This document shows, piece by piece, positions 34,151 to 42,330 of a DNA stretch of 64,000 nucleotides; the first letter of the stretch is position 1; each line of letters begins with the position of its first letter. The stretch is taken from assembly GCF_004001245.1 (NCBI RefSeq), contig NZ_AP018724.1, positions 2,472,501-2,536,500 on the forward strand, given 5' to 3'. The position numbers were made by a program, and so were the translations under genes. The DNA comes from Sulfurivermis fontis (GTDB lineage Bacteria; Pseudomonadota; Gammaproteobacteria; Thiohalomonadales; Thiohalomonadaceae). The notes under the pieces are model-generated. The model was not told the DNA's origin and did no database searches. It saw only the letters and a list, made by a program, of their open reading frames with translations.

Positions 34151-35459
34151 GGGTCATCACCTGATCGAGTGGGTTGAATCACCGATTTCTCATCTGAGCG
34201 GGGTGTAGGTCAAGGCCGCCGAGATGGAAGTAGATGGCAGTACGGAAACGCTCCCGATTGCGGAACCCCCGCGCCCGGTTCTTCATGTGCTGGATGCGGC
34301 TGTTGATGCTTTCGGCATGGCCATTGTGTACCTTCAACACCACGGCATTGATGATGCCCCACAGGTGCTTCTTGATCGTTGCGGCGGTTTTCTTCACCGG
34401 CTCCAGTCGGCTGCGTACAGCCCAAGACAGCCAGCGCATCCAGCCCTTGGCCGCCCAGGTGCGGCTGTCGTAGTGCCACAGGCCCATGGCGAATTCCTTG
34501 ATGGCCCAGGCCCGCGCCGTTTTCAGGCTGCCATCGCGCAGTGCACGAAAGCGGTTCTGCTGCGCACGCGTCATGTTGGCCGGGTTGGTGAGCCAGTCAT
34601 ATTTGCTGCCCTTGAGGCAGTCCTCGCCCACGGCCAACAGGGAGCGATGCTCCTGTCGCCGTACCTTGTCCACCGCATCATTCAGGTACTTGGCGACATG
34701 AAACTTGTCGAAGGCGATTTTCTCCCGCGCCTGTGGGATGTGCGCCTCCGTGGCGCTGATATAGGCCGGCCACATGTCCATCGCCACCGCCTTGATGTTG
34801 GCCTTCTGCTCATCACTCAGCCCGGCATAGTAGGCCGACAGGCTCTCCGTCTTGCGGTCGTCCGCCACGTGCAGCACGACGCCACGTTCCTGGTCAGTCA
34901 CCACGGTCACGTACTCGTGGCGCCGGGCGAAGGCGGTCTCGTCCACGCTCAAGTATTCCGGCGCTTGGCTCTCACGGCGGGACAGCCCGCGCTTCACCGC
35001 GCGCTGCATCACTCTGTCGATGGCGCCCCAACTCAGCTTCAATTGTCGCGCCACCGCCTGCGTGCTCGCCTCCTTCAGCCAGTCAATGAGCAGCGCCTCG
35101 AACAGCGCCGTGAAACCCGAACCCGGTTCTGCCCACGGGACCGCCACCGTGACCACCCCGTGCTCTGCACATTGCACCCGCGGCACGTCCGCTTCCAGCA
35201 CCGTCTTGTACTGGCAGGTGTCCAGATGGCGCCATTGCCGACGCCTGTTGTCGTAGCCGGGGCTGGGGCGTCCACAGTGCGGACAGCTCCACGTCACTCC
35301 CGGCTCCGGGACCACGTGAATCCGAACCTCCTCGGCATCACGCAGCAACTGCACATCGGCCACCTTCCACGGCGACCGTAAGCCAAGAATCTGGGCGTAT
35401 AGGTCTATGTCTCTCATGACTCAACAGGGTAAGCTACCCACTCGATACGGGGAAGAGCC
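34151..35459 (-). mobile_element. ISL3-family insertion sequence (1309 bp), complete
   Basis: The element is bordered by the 8-bp duplication GAAAAATG (34143-34150 and 35460-35467), the length expected for ISL3. The imperfect inverted ends share ATCGAGTGGGT about 14 bases in, with GGGTCATCACC at the left and GGCTCTTCCCC at the right end. It holds one transposase gene. Intact ends, duplication and open frame suggest a recent insertion. Confidence 0.93.
34179..35417 (-). CDS. ISL3-family transposase
   Basis: This 412-residue DDE transposase has a zinc-ribbon motif near the N-terminus (SCPHCGRPSPGY), a helix-turn-helix region and the catalytic core. The core shows VDETAFARRHEYVTVVTD, VAMDMWPAYISA and a C-terminal ESINSRIQHMKNRARG containing the Glu. 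The length is normal and no frameshift is seen. It fills the 1309-bp element, starting 42 bases from one end and stopping 28 bases from the other. Confidence 0.95.
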   Translation of the reverse strand: MRDIDLYAQILGLRSPWKVADVQLLRDAEEVRIHVVPEPGVTWSCPHCGRPSPGYDNRRRQWRHLDTCQYKTVLEADVPRVQCAEHGVVTVAVPWAEPGSGFTALFEALLIDWLKEASTQAVARQLKLSWGAIDRVMQRAVKRGLSRRESQAPEYLSVDETAFARRHEYVTVVTDQERGVVLHVADDRKTESLSAYYAGLSDEQKANIKAVAMDMWPAYISATEAHIPQAREKIAFDKFHVAKYLNDAVDKVRRQEHRSLLAVGEDCLKGSKYDWLTNPANMTRAQQNRFRALRDGSLKTARAWAIKEFAMGLWHYDSRTWAAKGWMRWLSWAVRSRLEPVKKTAATIKKHLWGIINAVVLKVHNGHAESINSRIQHMKNRARGFRNRERFRTAIYFHLGGLDLHPAQMRNR

Positions 35460-35647
35460 GAAAAATGAAGCCAAGCGAAAATCACACTTTTCGCTTGGCG
35501 TGGTTTTGTCCACGGATGGACTTATGTCGCTCAGCCCAGGGAGGGGCGGGAGCGACCTGAGAAGTCCAGGATGGACTTATTCAGACCTTCCCTATGTCTG
35601 GTCCGGCGCAACAGGCTAAGCTAGCGCTTCCGTTCCGGGGAACACCG

Positions 35648-37612
35648 ATGAAGCAGGTATTCGAGAAATCGCTCTTGTTGCGCATGGGGCTGGCGATGGC
35701 CACCATCACCGCCCTCGCCTTCATGGGCATGCTCAGTTCTGTAATCATCGCCGAAACCACCCAGGGTGCCGCCGCGGCAATCAATCAAGCCGGCTCGCTG
35801 CGCATGCAATCCTACCGCATCGCCTCCAGTCTGGCGCGCCGCAGTGACATCGACAACCAGGAGGCTACTCGCATCACGCGCGATCTGATGGATGAATTCG
35901 AGGAACGCATCCTCAGCCCGCGCCTCACCAGTATGATCCCGCGCAATGAAAGCAAGGAATCACGCCAGGTCTATGACAAGATACTGAGCCGCTGGAAGCG
36001 CACCATCCGCCCGGTGTTGTTTGCCTATATCAATACCGTGGCCAATGATCTGTCCGAACTGCATGGCCGCGAGAGCCACTATGCCGAACAGCTGGATGCC
36101 GCACACCTGGCACTCAAGCAACGCTACCTCACCATCGTCGATGCCTTTGTGGCCGATATTGATCATTTGGTGCACCTGCTCGAGATCGAGGCCGAATCCA
36201 ACATTCAATTGCTGCGTCTGATCCAGGTCTCCTCGCTGTTCCTTACCGTCGGCGTGGTGTTCGTCACCATGTATCTGATGCATACCGACGTGCTGGTACC
36301 ATTGCGCAACCTGCTCGCCTGCGCCGAGGCGGCACGGCGCGGCGACTTTTCGGTACGGACCCACCCACTCAATGATGACGAACTGGGCAACCTGAGCCAC
36401 GCCTTTAACGTCATGGCGGAAGACCTGTCCAAGATGTACGCCGATCTGGAGGCGAGGGTACAGCAGAAGACAGCGGACCTGGAGCGCAGCAACCGTTCCC
36501 TGGAGCTGCTTTACAACACCACACGCTGGCTTAATGAGGCACCACTTGCAGACGCCACCTATACCCAGCTGTTGAGCAAAATCGAAAACCTCATCGGCGT
36601 CGGCCCCGGCACCATCTGCCTGGCCGGATACAATAAGAACCACGCCATCAAGCTGGCCAGCACCCGGAGCCACCGTGCCGGCGAGACCGATCTGTGCCAC
36701 CCGGCCAACTGCAATGCCTGCTTCGACGACGGCCGCACCCACATCGTCGAGATCGCGCGCGAACCGCGCCAACCTCTACGCGTGATATCCATTCCGATCA
36801 CCGACCAGGAGCAGCAGTACGGTGTGTTGTTGATGGAGCTACCGGAAGGTGTCGAGCTACATGACTGGCAGACCCGACTGCTAGAGGCAGTAGCCGACCA
36901 TATCGGCGTTGCCATCAATATTGCACAGCGCGCCACCCAGAGCCGACGCCTGGCCCTGCTGGAAGAACGCAGCGTCATTGCCCGCGAGCTGCATGACTCG
37001 CTGGCACAGTCGCTGTCCTACATGAAGATCCAGGTCAGCCGCCTCGATGCGGCACTGCCGCATACCGACAGCGAGGCCGCCGCCCACGCCATCTTGCAGG
37101 AGCTGCGCGACGGCATCAACAGCGCCTACCGCGAGCTGCGCGAGCTGCTCACCACCTTCCGTCTGCGCATGGATGGGCGCGGCCTCAGCTCGGCGCTGGA
37201 AGAGACGGTGCGCGAACTGCGCGAACGCAGTACGCTGACGGTCATGCTGCACAATCACCTGCCCATCACCCAGCTGACGCCGAATGAAGAGATCCACGTC
37301 TTGCAGGTGGTGCGCGAGGCACTGTCCAACGTGGTGCGCCATGCCCAGGCCAGCCGGGCGGAGGTGACGCTGGACTACGCCGCCAGCGGCGAGGTGGTGG
37401 TCACGGTGGACGACGATGGCATCGGCATCCCCGACGAGGCCGAGCGCCGCCATCACTATGGCCTTGCCATCATGAATGAACGCGCCCACAGTCTGCATGG
37501 CCGCCTCAGCGCCACCCGTCGCCCCGGCGGCGGCAGCCGCATCCAGCTCATCTTTACCCCGCAACACCGCACCATGCCGTCATCCATAACGCAGAACGGA
37601 GGAGCCCGATGA
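35648..37612 (+). CDS. narX: Nitrate/nitrite sensor histidine kinase NarX
   Basis: This 654-residue membrane kinase has helices at about 12-35 and 205-225. The P-box nitrate-binding segment is AINQAGSLRMQSYRIAS (44-60). A HAMP domain, a GAF-like central module with a Cys cluster (CHPANCNAC), a HisKA_3 dimerisation helix with His449 in RELHDSLAQS and an HATPase domain follow. ATG 35648 follows GGGGAA and gives the family start; an upstream ATG at 35594 lies at the MITE border. MITE copy D with its insertion ends 57 bases before the start, so the native promoter may be displaced. narL overlaps by four bases. Confidence 0.92.
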   Translation: MKQVFEKSLLLRMGLAMATITALAFMGMLSSVIIAETTQGAAAAINQAGSLRMQSYRIASSLARRSDIDNQEATRITRDLMDEFEERILSPRLTSMIPRNESKESRQVYDKILSRWKRTIRPVLFAYINTVANDLSELHGRESHYAEQLDAAHLALKQRYLTIVDAFVADIDHLVHLLEIEAESNIQLLRLIQVSSLFLTVGVVFVTMYLMHTDVLVPLRNLLACAEAARRGDFSVRTHPLNDDELGNLSHAFNVMAEDLSKMYADLEARVQQKTADLERSNRSLELLYNTTRWLNEAPLADATYTQLLSKIENLIGVGPGTICLAGYNKNHAIKLASTRSHRAGETDLCHPANCNACFDDGRTHIVEIAREPRQPLRVISIPITDQEQQYGVLLMELPEGVELHDWQTRLLEAVADHIGVAINIAQRATQSRRLALLEERSVIARELHDSLAQSLSYMKIQVSRLDAALPHTDSEAAAHAILQELRDGINSAYRELRELLTTFRLRMDGRGLSSALEETVRELRERSTLTVMLHNHLPITQLTPNEEIHVLQVVREALSNVVRHAQASRAEVTLDYAASGEVVVTVDDDGIGIPDEAERRHHYGLAIMNERAHSLHGRLSATRRPGGGSRIQLIFTPQHRTMPSSITQNGGAR

Positions 37613-38259
37613 TGAAGGAACCCATCCACACCCTGCTGGTGATCGACGATCATCCGTTGTTCCGCAAGGGTGTGGCGGATCTGATCGCCATGGACACGAC
37701 ACTGCGCCTGATCGGTGAAGCCGCCTCTGGCGAAGAGGGCTTTGCCAAGGCCAGGGAGCTGCATCCAGACCTGATCCTGCTCGACCTCAACATGAAGGGG
37801 ATGGATGGCATCGACACCCTCAAGGCCATCAAGGAGGCCGACCTCGATGCGCGCGTCATCATGCTCACCGTATCCGATCATGAGGACAACGTGGTCGCCG
37901 CCCTGCGCGCCGGCGCCGACGGTTACCTGCTCAAGGACATGGAACCGGAGCATATCCTCGAACGCCTGCGCCAGGCCGCCGGCGGACGCCTGGTGATCAG
38001 CGACAACCTCACCGAACTGCTGGCCCGCGCCCTGTGCGAGGAGCCGCACCCGCGCGACGAGGACTCCGCCGGCCTCACCGACCGCGAGCGCCAGATCCTC
38101 GACCTGGTGGCCCAGGGCCTCAGCAACAAACACATCGCCCGCCAGCTCGACATCACCGAAGGCACCGTCAAGGTCCACGTCAAGCACCTGCTGAAGAAAC
38201 TCAACCTGCGCTCGCGCGTCGAGGCGGCGGTATGGGCAGTCACCGGCAGGGGTCGTTGA
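37609..38259 (+). CDS. narL: Response regulator NarL
   Basis: A 216-residue two-domain regulator: receiver with acceptor Asp59 (LILLDLNMKGMDG), Lys in YLLKDMEP and a LuxR-type helix-turn-helix LTDRERQILDLVAQGLSNKHIARQ. It is coupled to narX by ATGA. NarL controls nitrate respiration genes in response to nitrate and nitrite. No nar, nap or nir genes are within the window, so its targets are elsewhere. Confidence 0.92.
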   Translation: MMKEPIHTLLVIDDHPLFRKGVADLIAMDTTLRLIGEAASGEEGFAKARELHPDLILLDLNMKGMDGIDTLKAIKEADLDARVIMLTVSDHEDNVVAALRAGADGYLLKDMEPEHILERLRQAAGGRLVISDNLTELLARALCEEPHPRDEDSAGLTDRERQILDLVAQGLSNKHIARQLDITEGTVKVHVKHLLKKLNLRSRVEAAVWAVTGRGR

Positions 38260-38596
38260 AGGCAGATACAAGAGAAAAGTCACACGAGTGAAATAACGAC
38301 CCATTTCGTCTTGTATCTTTTCTCTGCCTTGTCGTGTATAGTGCGCCCAGCCTCGTGATGGATGAGGCCCGTCTCTGACCTTCCCTCCTGGCAGTAGCGC
38401 AGGTTTTTCCGGTTGGCGACGTTCGGGCAGAGCTATTCCTGCCCTCAACCCCGGAACCTGGCGTGTACGCTGCCACAGCGCTGACACTCCCCTAGGAAAC
38501 CCTGCGGCCGTTCATGGCGAATCGGGCTGCGGCTTCCCTAATCCATTGGTTCACCACGTTGAATTCCGCCTGTGGCTGGCGGAAGAGGATACTATT
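38260..38596 (+). promoter_or_regulatory. Leader/promoter region upstream of rhlE
   Basis: This 337-base gap precedes the TTG start of rhlE. TATAGT at 38337-38342 is a plausible -10. It would give a leader of about 250 bases containing short hairpins, for instance GGGCAG-N8-CTGCCC near 38436 and CGCT-N5-AGCG near 38468. GATACAAGAGAAAAG and TTGTATCTTTTCTC around 38265-38325 are near-repeats. Long structured leaders are common for cold-shock RNA helicases, but I cannot name a motif here. Confidence 0.4.
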
Positions 38597-39916
38597 TTGT
38601 CGTTTGCAGAACTCAATCTCGATACTTCCCTGCTGCGCGCCGTCGAGGCCTGCGGCTTTACCGCCCCCACCGAGATCCAGCGCCAGGCGATCCCGGCCGC
38701 CATCGAGGGCCGCGACCTGATGGCCTCCGCCCAGACCGGTACCGGCAAGACCGCCGCCTTCGTACTGCCCGCCCTGCAGCGCCTGCTGCAGCCGTCCGCC
38801 GTGCACGGCCGCGGCCCGCGCGTGCTGGTGCTGACCCCGACCCGCGAACTGGCCCAGCAGGTCACCGGCGCCATCAACGACTTCGGCCGCCAGATGCGCG
38901 TGCGCGCCGGCACCATCGTCGGCGGCGAGCCCTACGGCCCGCAGATGAAGCTGCTGGACCGCCCGGTCGACTTCCTCATCGCCACCCCGGGCCGCCTGCT
39001 CGACCACATGAGCCGCGGCCGCATCGACTTCAGCCGCCTGGAGCTGCTGGTGCTGGACGAGGCCGATCGCATGCTGGACATGGGCTTCATCGACGACGTC
39101 GAGCAGATCGCCGCCGCCGCCCCCGCCACGCGCCAAACCCTGCTGTTCTCCGCCACCCTGGAAGGCGATATCCAACGTGTCGCCCAGCGCCTGCTGCGCG
39201 AGCCGGTGCGCATCCAGGTCGCCGGTGTGAAGGTGAAGCACGAGTCCATCGAACAGCGCATCCACCTGGCCGATGACTTCAAGCACAAGAACGCCTTGCT
39301 CAGCCACCTGTTGAACGATCAGGAACTGTCCCAGTGCGTGGTGTTCACCGCCACCAAGAAGGGCGCCGACGAACTGGCCATGCAGCTGGAAGATCAGGGC
39401 CACGCCGCCGCCGCCCTGCACGGCGACATGCACCAGAAACAGCGTCAGCGTACCGTCGAGCGCATGAAGCGCGGCCATGTGCGCGTGCTGGTGGCCACCG
39501 ACGTCGCCGCCCGCGGCCTCGACATCAAGGGCATCTCCCACGTCATCAACTTCGACCTGCCGATGCAGGCCGAGGACTACGTGCACCGCATCGGCCGCAC
39601 CGGCCGCGGCGGTGCCTCCGGCATCGCCGTGTCCCTGGTCGGTCCGCAGGAACGCTTCCTGCTCGGCCGCATCGAGAAGCTGACCGGCCAGCGCCTGGAA
39701 CGTCATGTCATCGCCGGCCTGGAGCCGACACGCCAGGAAACCCGCCCGCATCCGGCCGGCAGCGGCTTCAAGAAGAACGGCCGCCGTCCCAACGGCGCGC
39801 CGCGCCACGGCAAGCCCGGCGGTGAAAAGCGTTTCGCCGACAAGCACAAGTGGGATCAGAACAAGAAGAAGGGGCCGCAACAACAGCAGCGCCACAGTGG
39901 TACGCGCCACGGCTGA
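38597..39916 (+). CDS. rhlE: DEAD-box RNA helicase RhlE-type
   Basis: The 439-residue helicase starts at TTG 38597, seven bases after GGAAGAGGA, giving the standard RhlE opening MSFAELNLDTSLL. An in-frame start at 38546 has no ribosome site and gives an odd N-terminus. Motifs are AQTGTGKT (45-52), PTRELAQQ, DEADRMLDMGF, SATLEG and HRIGRTGRGG, and a basic Gly/Lys/Gln tail follows. RhlE remodels RNA in ribosome assembly and decay. MITE copy E has been inserted between its stop and the terminator at 40093. Confidence 0.94.
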   Translation: MSFAELNLDTSLLRAVEACGFTAPTEIQRQAIPAAIEGRDLMASAQTGTGKTAAFVLPALQRLLQPSAVHGRGPRVLVLTPTRELAQQVTGAINDFGRQMRVRAGTIVGGEPYGPQMKLLDRPVDFLIATPGRLLDHMSRGRIDFSRLELLVLDEADRMLDMGFIDDVEQIAAAAPATRQTLLFSATLEGDIQRVAQRLLREPVRIQVAGVKVKHESIEQRIHLADDFKHKNALLSHLLNDQELSQCVVFTATKKGADELAMQLEDQGHAAAALHGDMHQKQRQRTVERMKRGHVRVLVATDVAARGLDIKGISHVINFDLPMQAEDYVHRIGRTGRGGASGIAVSLVGPQERFLLGRIEKLTGQRLERHVIAGLEPTRQETRPHPAGSGFKKNGRRPNGAPRHGKPGGEKRFADKHKWDQNKKKGPQQQQRHSGTRHG

Positions 39917-39937
39917 TCAGCCGCGCTAGGGAATTAA

Positions 39938-40090
39938 GGAAGCTCTGAATAAGTTCAGAGCTTCCGCGGCACAGGGATGTGCCGCCAATTTTCAACGACG
40001 ATAACTCGTTGAAAATTGAAGCCAATCGAAAATCGCGCTTTTCGCTTGGCGTGGTCTGAGAAGTCCAGGATGGACTTATTCAGACCTTCC
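39938..40090 (+). mobile_element. MITE copy E, short form (153 bp), flanked by TTAA
   Basis: The ends are GGAAGCTCTGAATAAG and CTTATTCAGACCTTCC, with TTAA at 39934-39937 and 40091-40094. It carries the same 52-bp deletion as copy A but the CAATTTTC/GAAAATTG hairpin variant shared with copy G. Its right duplication merges with the A-tract of the terminator that follows. Confidence 0.92.
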
Positions 40091-40092
40091 TT

Positions 40093-40127
40093 AAAAAAAC
40101 GGGCCGGTTAAACCGGCCCGTTTTTTT
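40093..40127. terminator. Bidirectional Rho-independent terminator
   Basis: CGGGCCGGTT and AACCGGCCCG form a stem flanked by A7 on one side and T7 on the other, a symmetric terminator for the convergent rhlE and GGDEF-EAL genes. The stem is GC-rich with a very short loop. Confidence 0.9.
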
Positions 40128-42330
40128 ACGCCTTCACCCCCGTCGGCATGCATTGCGACGTGCGCGCCGGCGCGGCATTCACCTCCGCCTCGGGTGGCGC
40201 GATCAGGTTACCCTGGGCATATTCGATACCCAGCTTGCCCAACAAGGCCAGGGTCTGCTCATCCGGCACGAACTTGGCAACGGTGCGGATGCCGCGCGCC
40301 GCCGCCGTCTCGGCAATGGCGCGAATGGCGATCTGATCCAGCTTGTCATCCTTCAGTGCCGCCATCATCTGGCCGTCGATCTTGATGCAAGACGCGGCAC
40401 AGCGCTTGAGATAGGCGAGCGAGGCGAAACCGGCACCGAAATCGTCGATCACCACCGCCACCCCGCAGGCTGCCAAGGCATCGAGCTGCTCGCGCACACG
40501 CTCAAAGTGCCGGTTGAGCATCTGTTCGGCCACCTCGAACATCAGGCGTTGCGGCGCGATTCGATACTGCTGCAGCAACTGCGACACATAGAAGGGGAAA
40601 CCATCGTCTTCCAGCGTCTGCTGTGACAGATTGATGGAGAATACCGTGCTGTCGGGCAGCGTGGCCAGCACCTCTATCGCCTTGCGCACTACCTGGCGGT
40701 CAATATCCGCCGCCATGCCATAGCGTTCGGCATCGGCCATGAAGGCGGCCGGGGTAATCGTACCGCCGCTGCCATCCGGCAGGCGTACCAACACCTCATG
40801 GAACATCACTTCCCCGGAAGCGAGATCGATCACCGGTTGGTAATTGAGCAGCAGACTGTCCGTATCCAGGTGCTCTTGCAAACGCTTGCGCCAGCCCGGC
40901 TCCTCGCCCACGACCACCACATCACGATCATACACCTGGAAACGATTGCGGCCGCGGCGCTTGGCCTCGCTGGCGGCAGCATCGGCGCGCAGCAATATTT
41001 CGTGTGCAGTACATGCCGGATCATCGATGATGGCCACACCGATACTGAAAAAGATGTGCAGCACTTCACCGGCCTCATGGAACTGGAAGCTCTGCATCAG
41101 ATGAATCAGCGAGGTGGCGATCTCGGTGGCGCCGTGGCGCGTCACCCCGCGCACCAGGACGGTAAACTCATCACCGCCAAAACGGGCAATGAGGTCGCAC
41201 TCACGCATGCGTCCGCGCAGCAGCTCGGCTACCTGCAGCAACAGGCGATCACCGGCGGCATGGCCATAGGTATCGTTGATCTGCTTGAAACGATCGAGGT
41301 CGATGAACAACAGTGCGCTGCTGCCGCCGTGCTGCGCGATTACCTCCAGTTCATTCTGCAGCGCCTGATCGAAATAGCCGCGATTGGCCAGACCGGTCAG
41401 CGGATCCTGATTGGCCAGACGCCGCAGGGTTTCATCGCGCTCGCGCAGCGCACTGATGGTGGTGTTGAGGGCGCGGCCAATCTGGGCGATCTCGCGATCG
41501 CCGCTGCTCTCTACCTCGACATCGATCTCGCCGTTGGCCAAGCGCACCAGCGGTGCCTCCAGACTGGTGAGGGGACGCAAGGCCCAGCGGATGATCGCCC
41601 GCCCCATGATCATGAACAACAGCAGCAACAGGGCAATCACGATGCTGACACGCAGTGCCTGATTGGCAAACTCGGCATTGAAGCGCCCGTAGTCCAGTTG
41701 CATGGTGATGAAACCGATGGTCTGTACCGTTTCCGGCACGGCAGCATCCAGCGAGAAATCCATCAAACCATCGCGGCGCAGCGACTTGATCCAGACCGGT
41801 GTGGTGGCGCGGAAGCTGGCCGCCTGACTGTCCTTGCTGAACAGGATCGGCTTTTCGCCCCCCTCGGCGCTGCGCAAAATATCCATTTCCCGGCTTGTCA
41901 GCCAGGGGACCTCGCTGATCGCTGCGCCCTCACGCCAGTACTGGTGCACCAGTTCCCGACCGCTGGCATCGAAATAATGCACGCTGAGGATTTCCGGAAT
42001 ATTGCGCAGGAATTCGAGGTGGGACTGCGCCGTTGCCCCCTCGCCCGAGACAAACAGCGGCGTACCCTGCTCGTCGGCCTTGGCCAGCCAGCCGGCGGCC
42101 TGCCGTTGCAGGCTTTGTTCGACGATATGGGCCGTGCCCCACCACAGGCCGAGGCTGACCAGGATATAAACCGCTACGGCCCAGCCCACCTGCAGCAACA
42201 GGATGCGCCGCGCCAGACTGGGCGGCGCACGACGGAACAGCTGACCGGCAGGCATGGCCAGGTCTGCCAGCCGCTCGCGCAGCGGCCGCAACAGTGAAAC
42301 CATACGGGTGGCCAGGCTACTCGACAACAT
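40126..42330 (-). CDS. Membrane GGDEF-EAL protein with intact GGDEF and altered EAL
   Basis: This 734-residue protein has a first helix at about 45-65, a periplasmic domain of about 160 residues, a second helix near 228-248, HAMP, GGDEF and EAL. The GGDEF motif is intact and preceded by RECD, a proper inhibitory site. The EAL domain reads EVL instead of EAL, and the usual AEG/AEF glutamate appears as Lys (TVAKFVPDEQ), a change at a metal-binding position. I expect cyclase activity with a regulatory EAL. It overlaps the upstream substrate-binding lipoprotein gene by 14 bases and probably receives its signal. Confidence 0.9.
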   Translation of the reverse strand: MLSSSLATRMVSLLRPLRERLADLAMPAGQLFRRAPPSLARRILLLQVGWAVAVYILVSLGLWWGTAHIVEQSLQRQAAGWLAKADEQGTPLFVSGEGATAQSHLEFLRNIPEILSVHYFDASGRELVHQYWREGAAISEVPWLTSREMDILRSAEGGEKPILFSKDSQAASFRATTPVWIKSLRRDGLMDFSLDAAVPETVQTIGFITMQLDYGRFNAEFANQALRVSIVIALLLLLFMIMGRAIIRWALRPLTSLEAPLVRLANGEIDVEVESSGDREIAQIGRALNTTISALRERDETLRRLANQDPLTGLANRGYFDQALQNELEVIAQHGGSSALLFIDLDRFKQINDTYGHAAGDRLLLQVAELLRGRMRECDLIARFGGDEFTVLVRGVTRHGATEIATSLIHLMQSFQFHEAGEVLHIFFSIGVAIIDDPACTAHEILLRADAAASEAKRRGRNRFQVYDRDVVVVGEEPGWRKRLQEHLDTDSLLLNYQPVIDLASGEVMFHEVLVRLPDGSGGTITPAAFMADAERYGMAADIDRQVVRKAIEVLATLPDSTVFSINLSQQTLEDDGFPFYVSQLLQQYRIAPQRLMFEVAEQMLNRHFERVREQLDALAACGVAVVIDDFGAGFASLAYLKRCAASCIKIDGQMMAALKDDKLDQIAIRAIAETAAARGIRTVAKFVPDEQTLALLGKLGIEYAQGNLIAPPEAEVNAAPARTSQCMPTGVKA

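Larger units (their letters stand above)
34070..35591 (+). mobile_element. MITE copy D, interrupted by an ISL3-family element; flanked by CTAT
   Basis: The left piece is 34070-34150 and the right piece 35468-35591. Together they make 205 bp, the length of copies C and F. CTAT stands at 34066-34069 and 35592-35595. The interruption is inside the 14-bp-arm hairpin. The MITE was therefore inserted first and served later as target for the insertion sequence. Confidence 0.92.
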
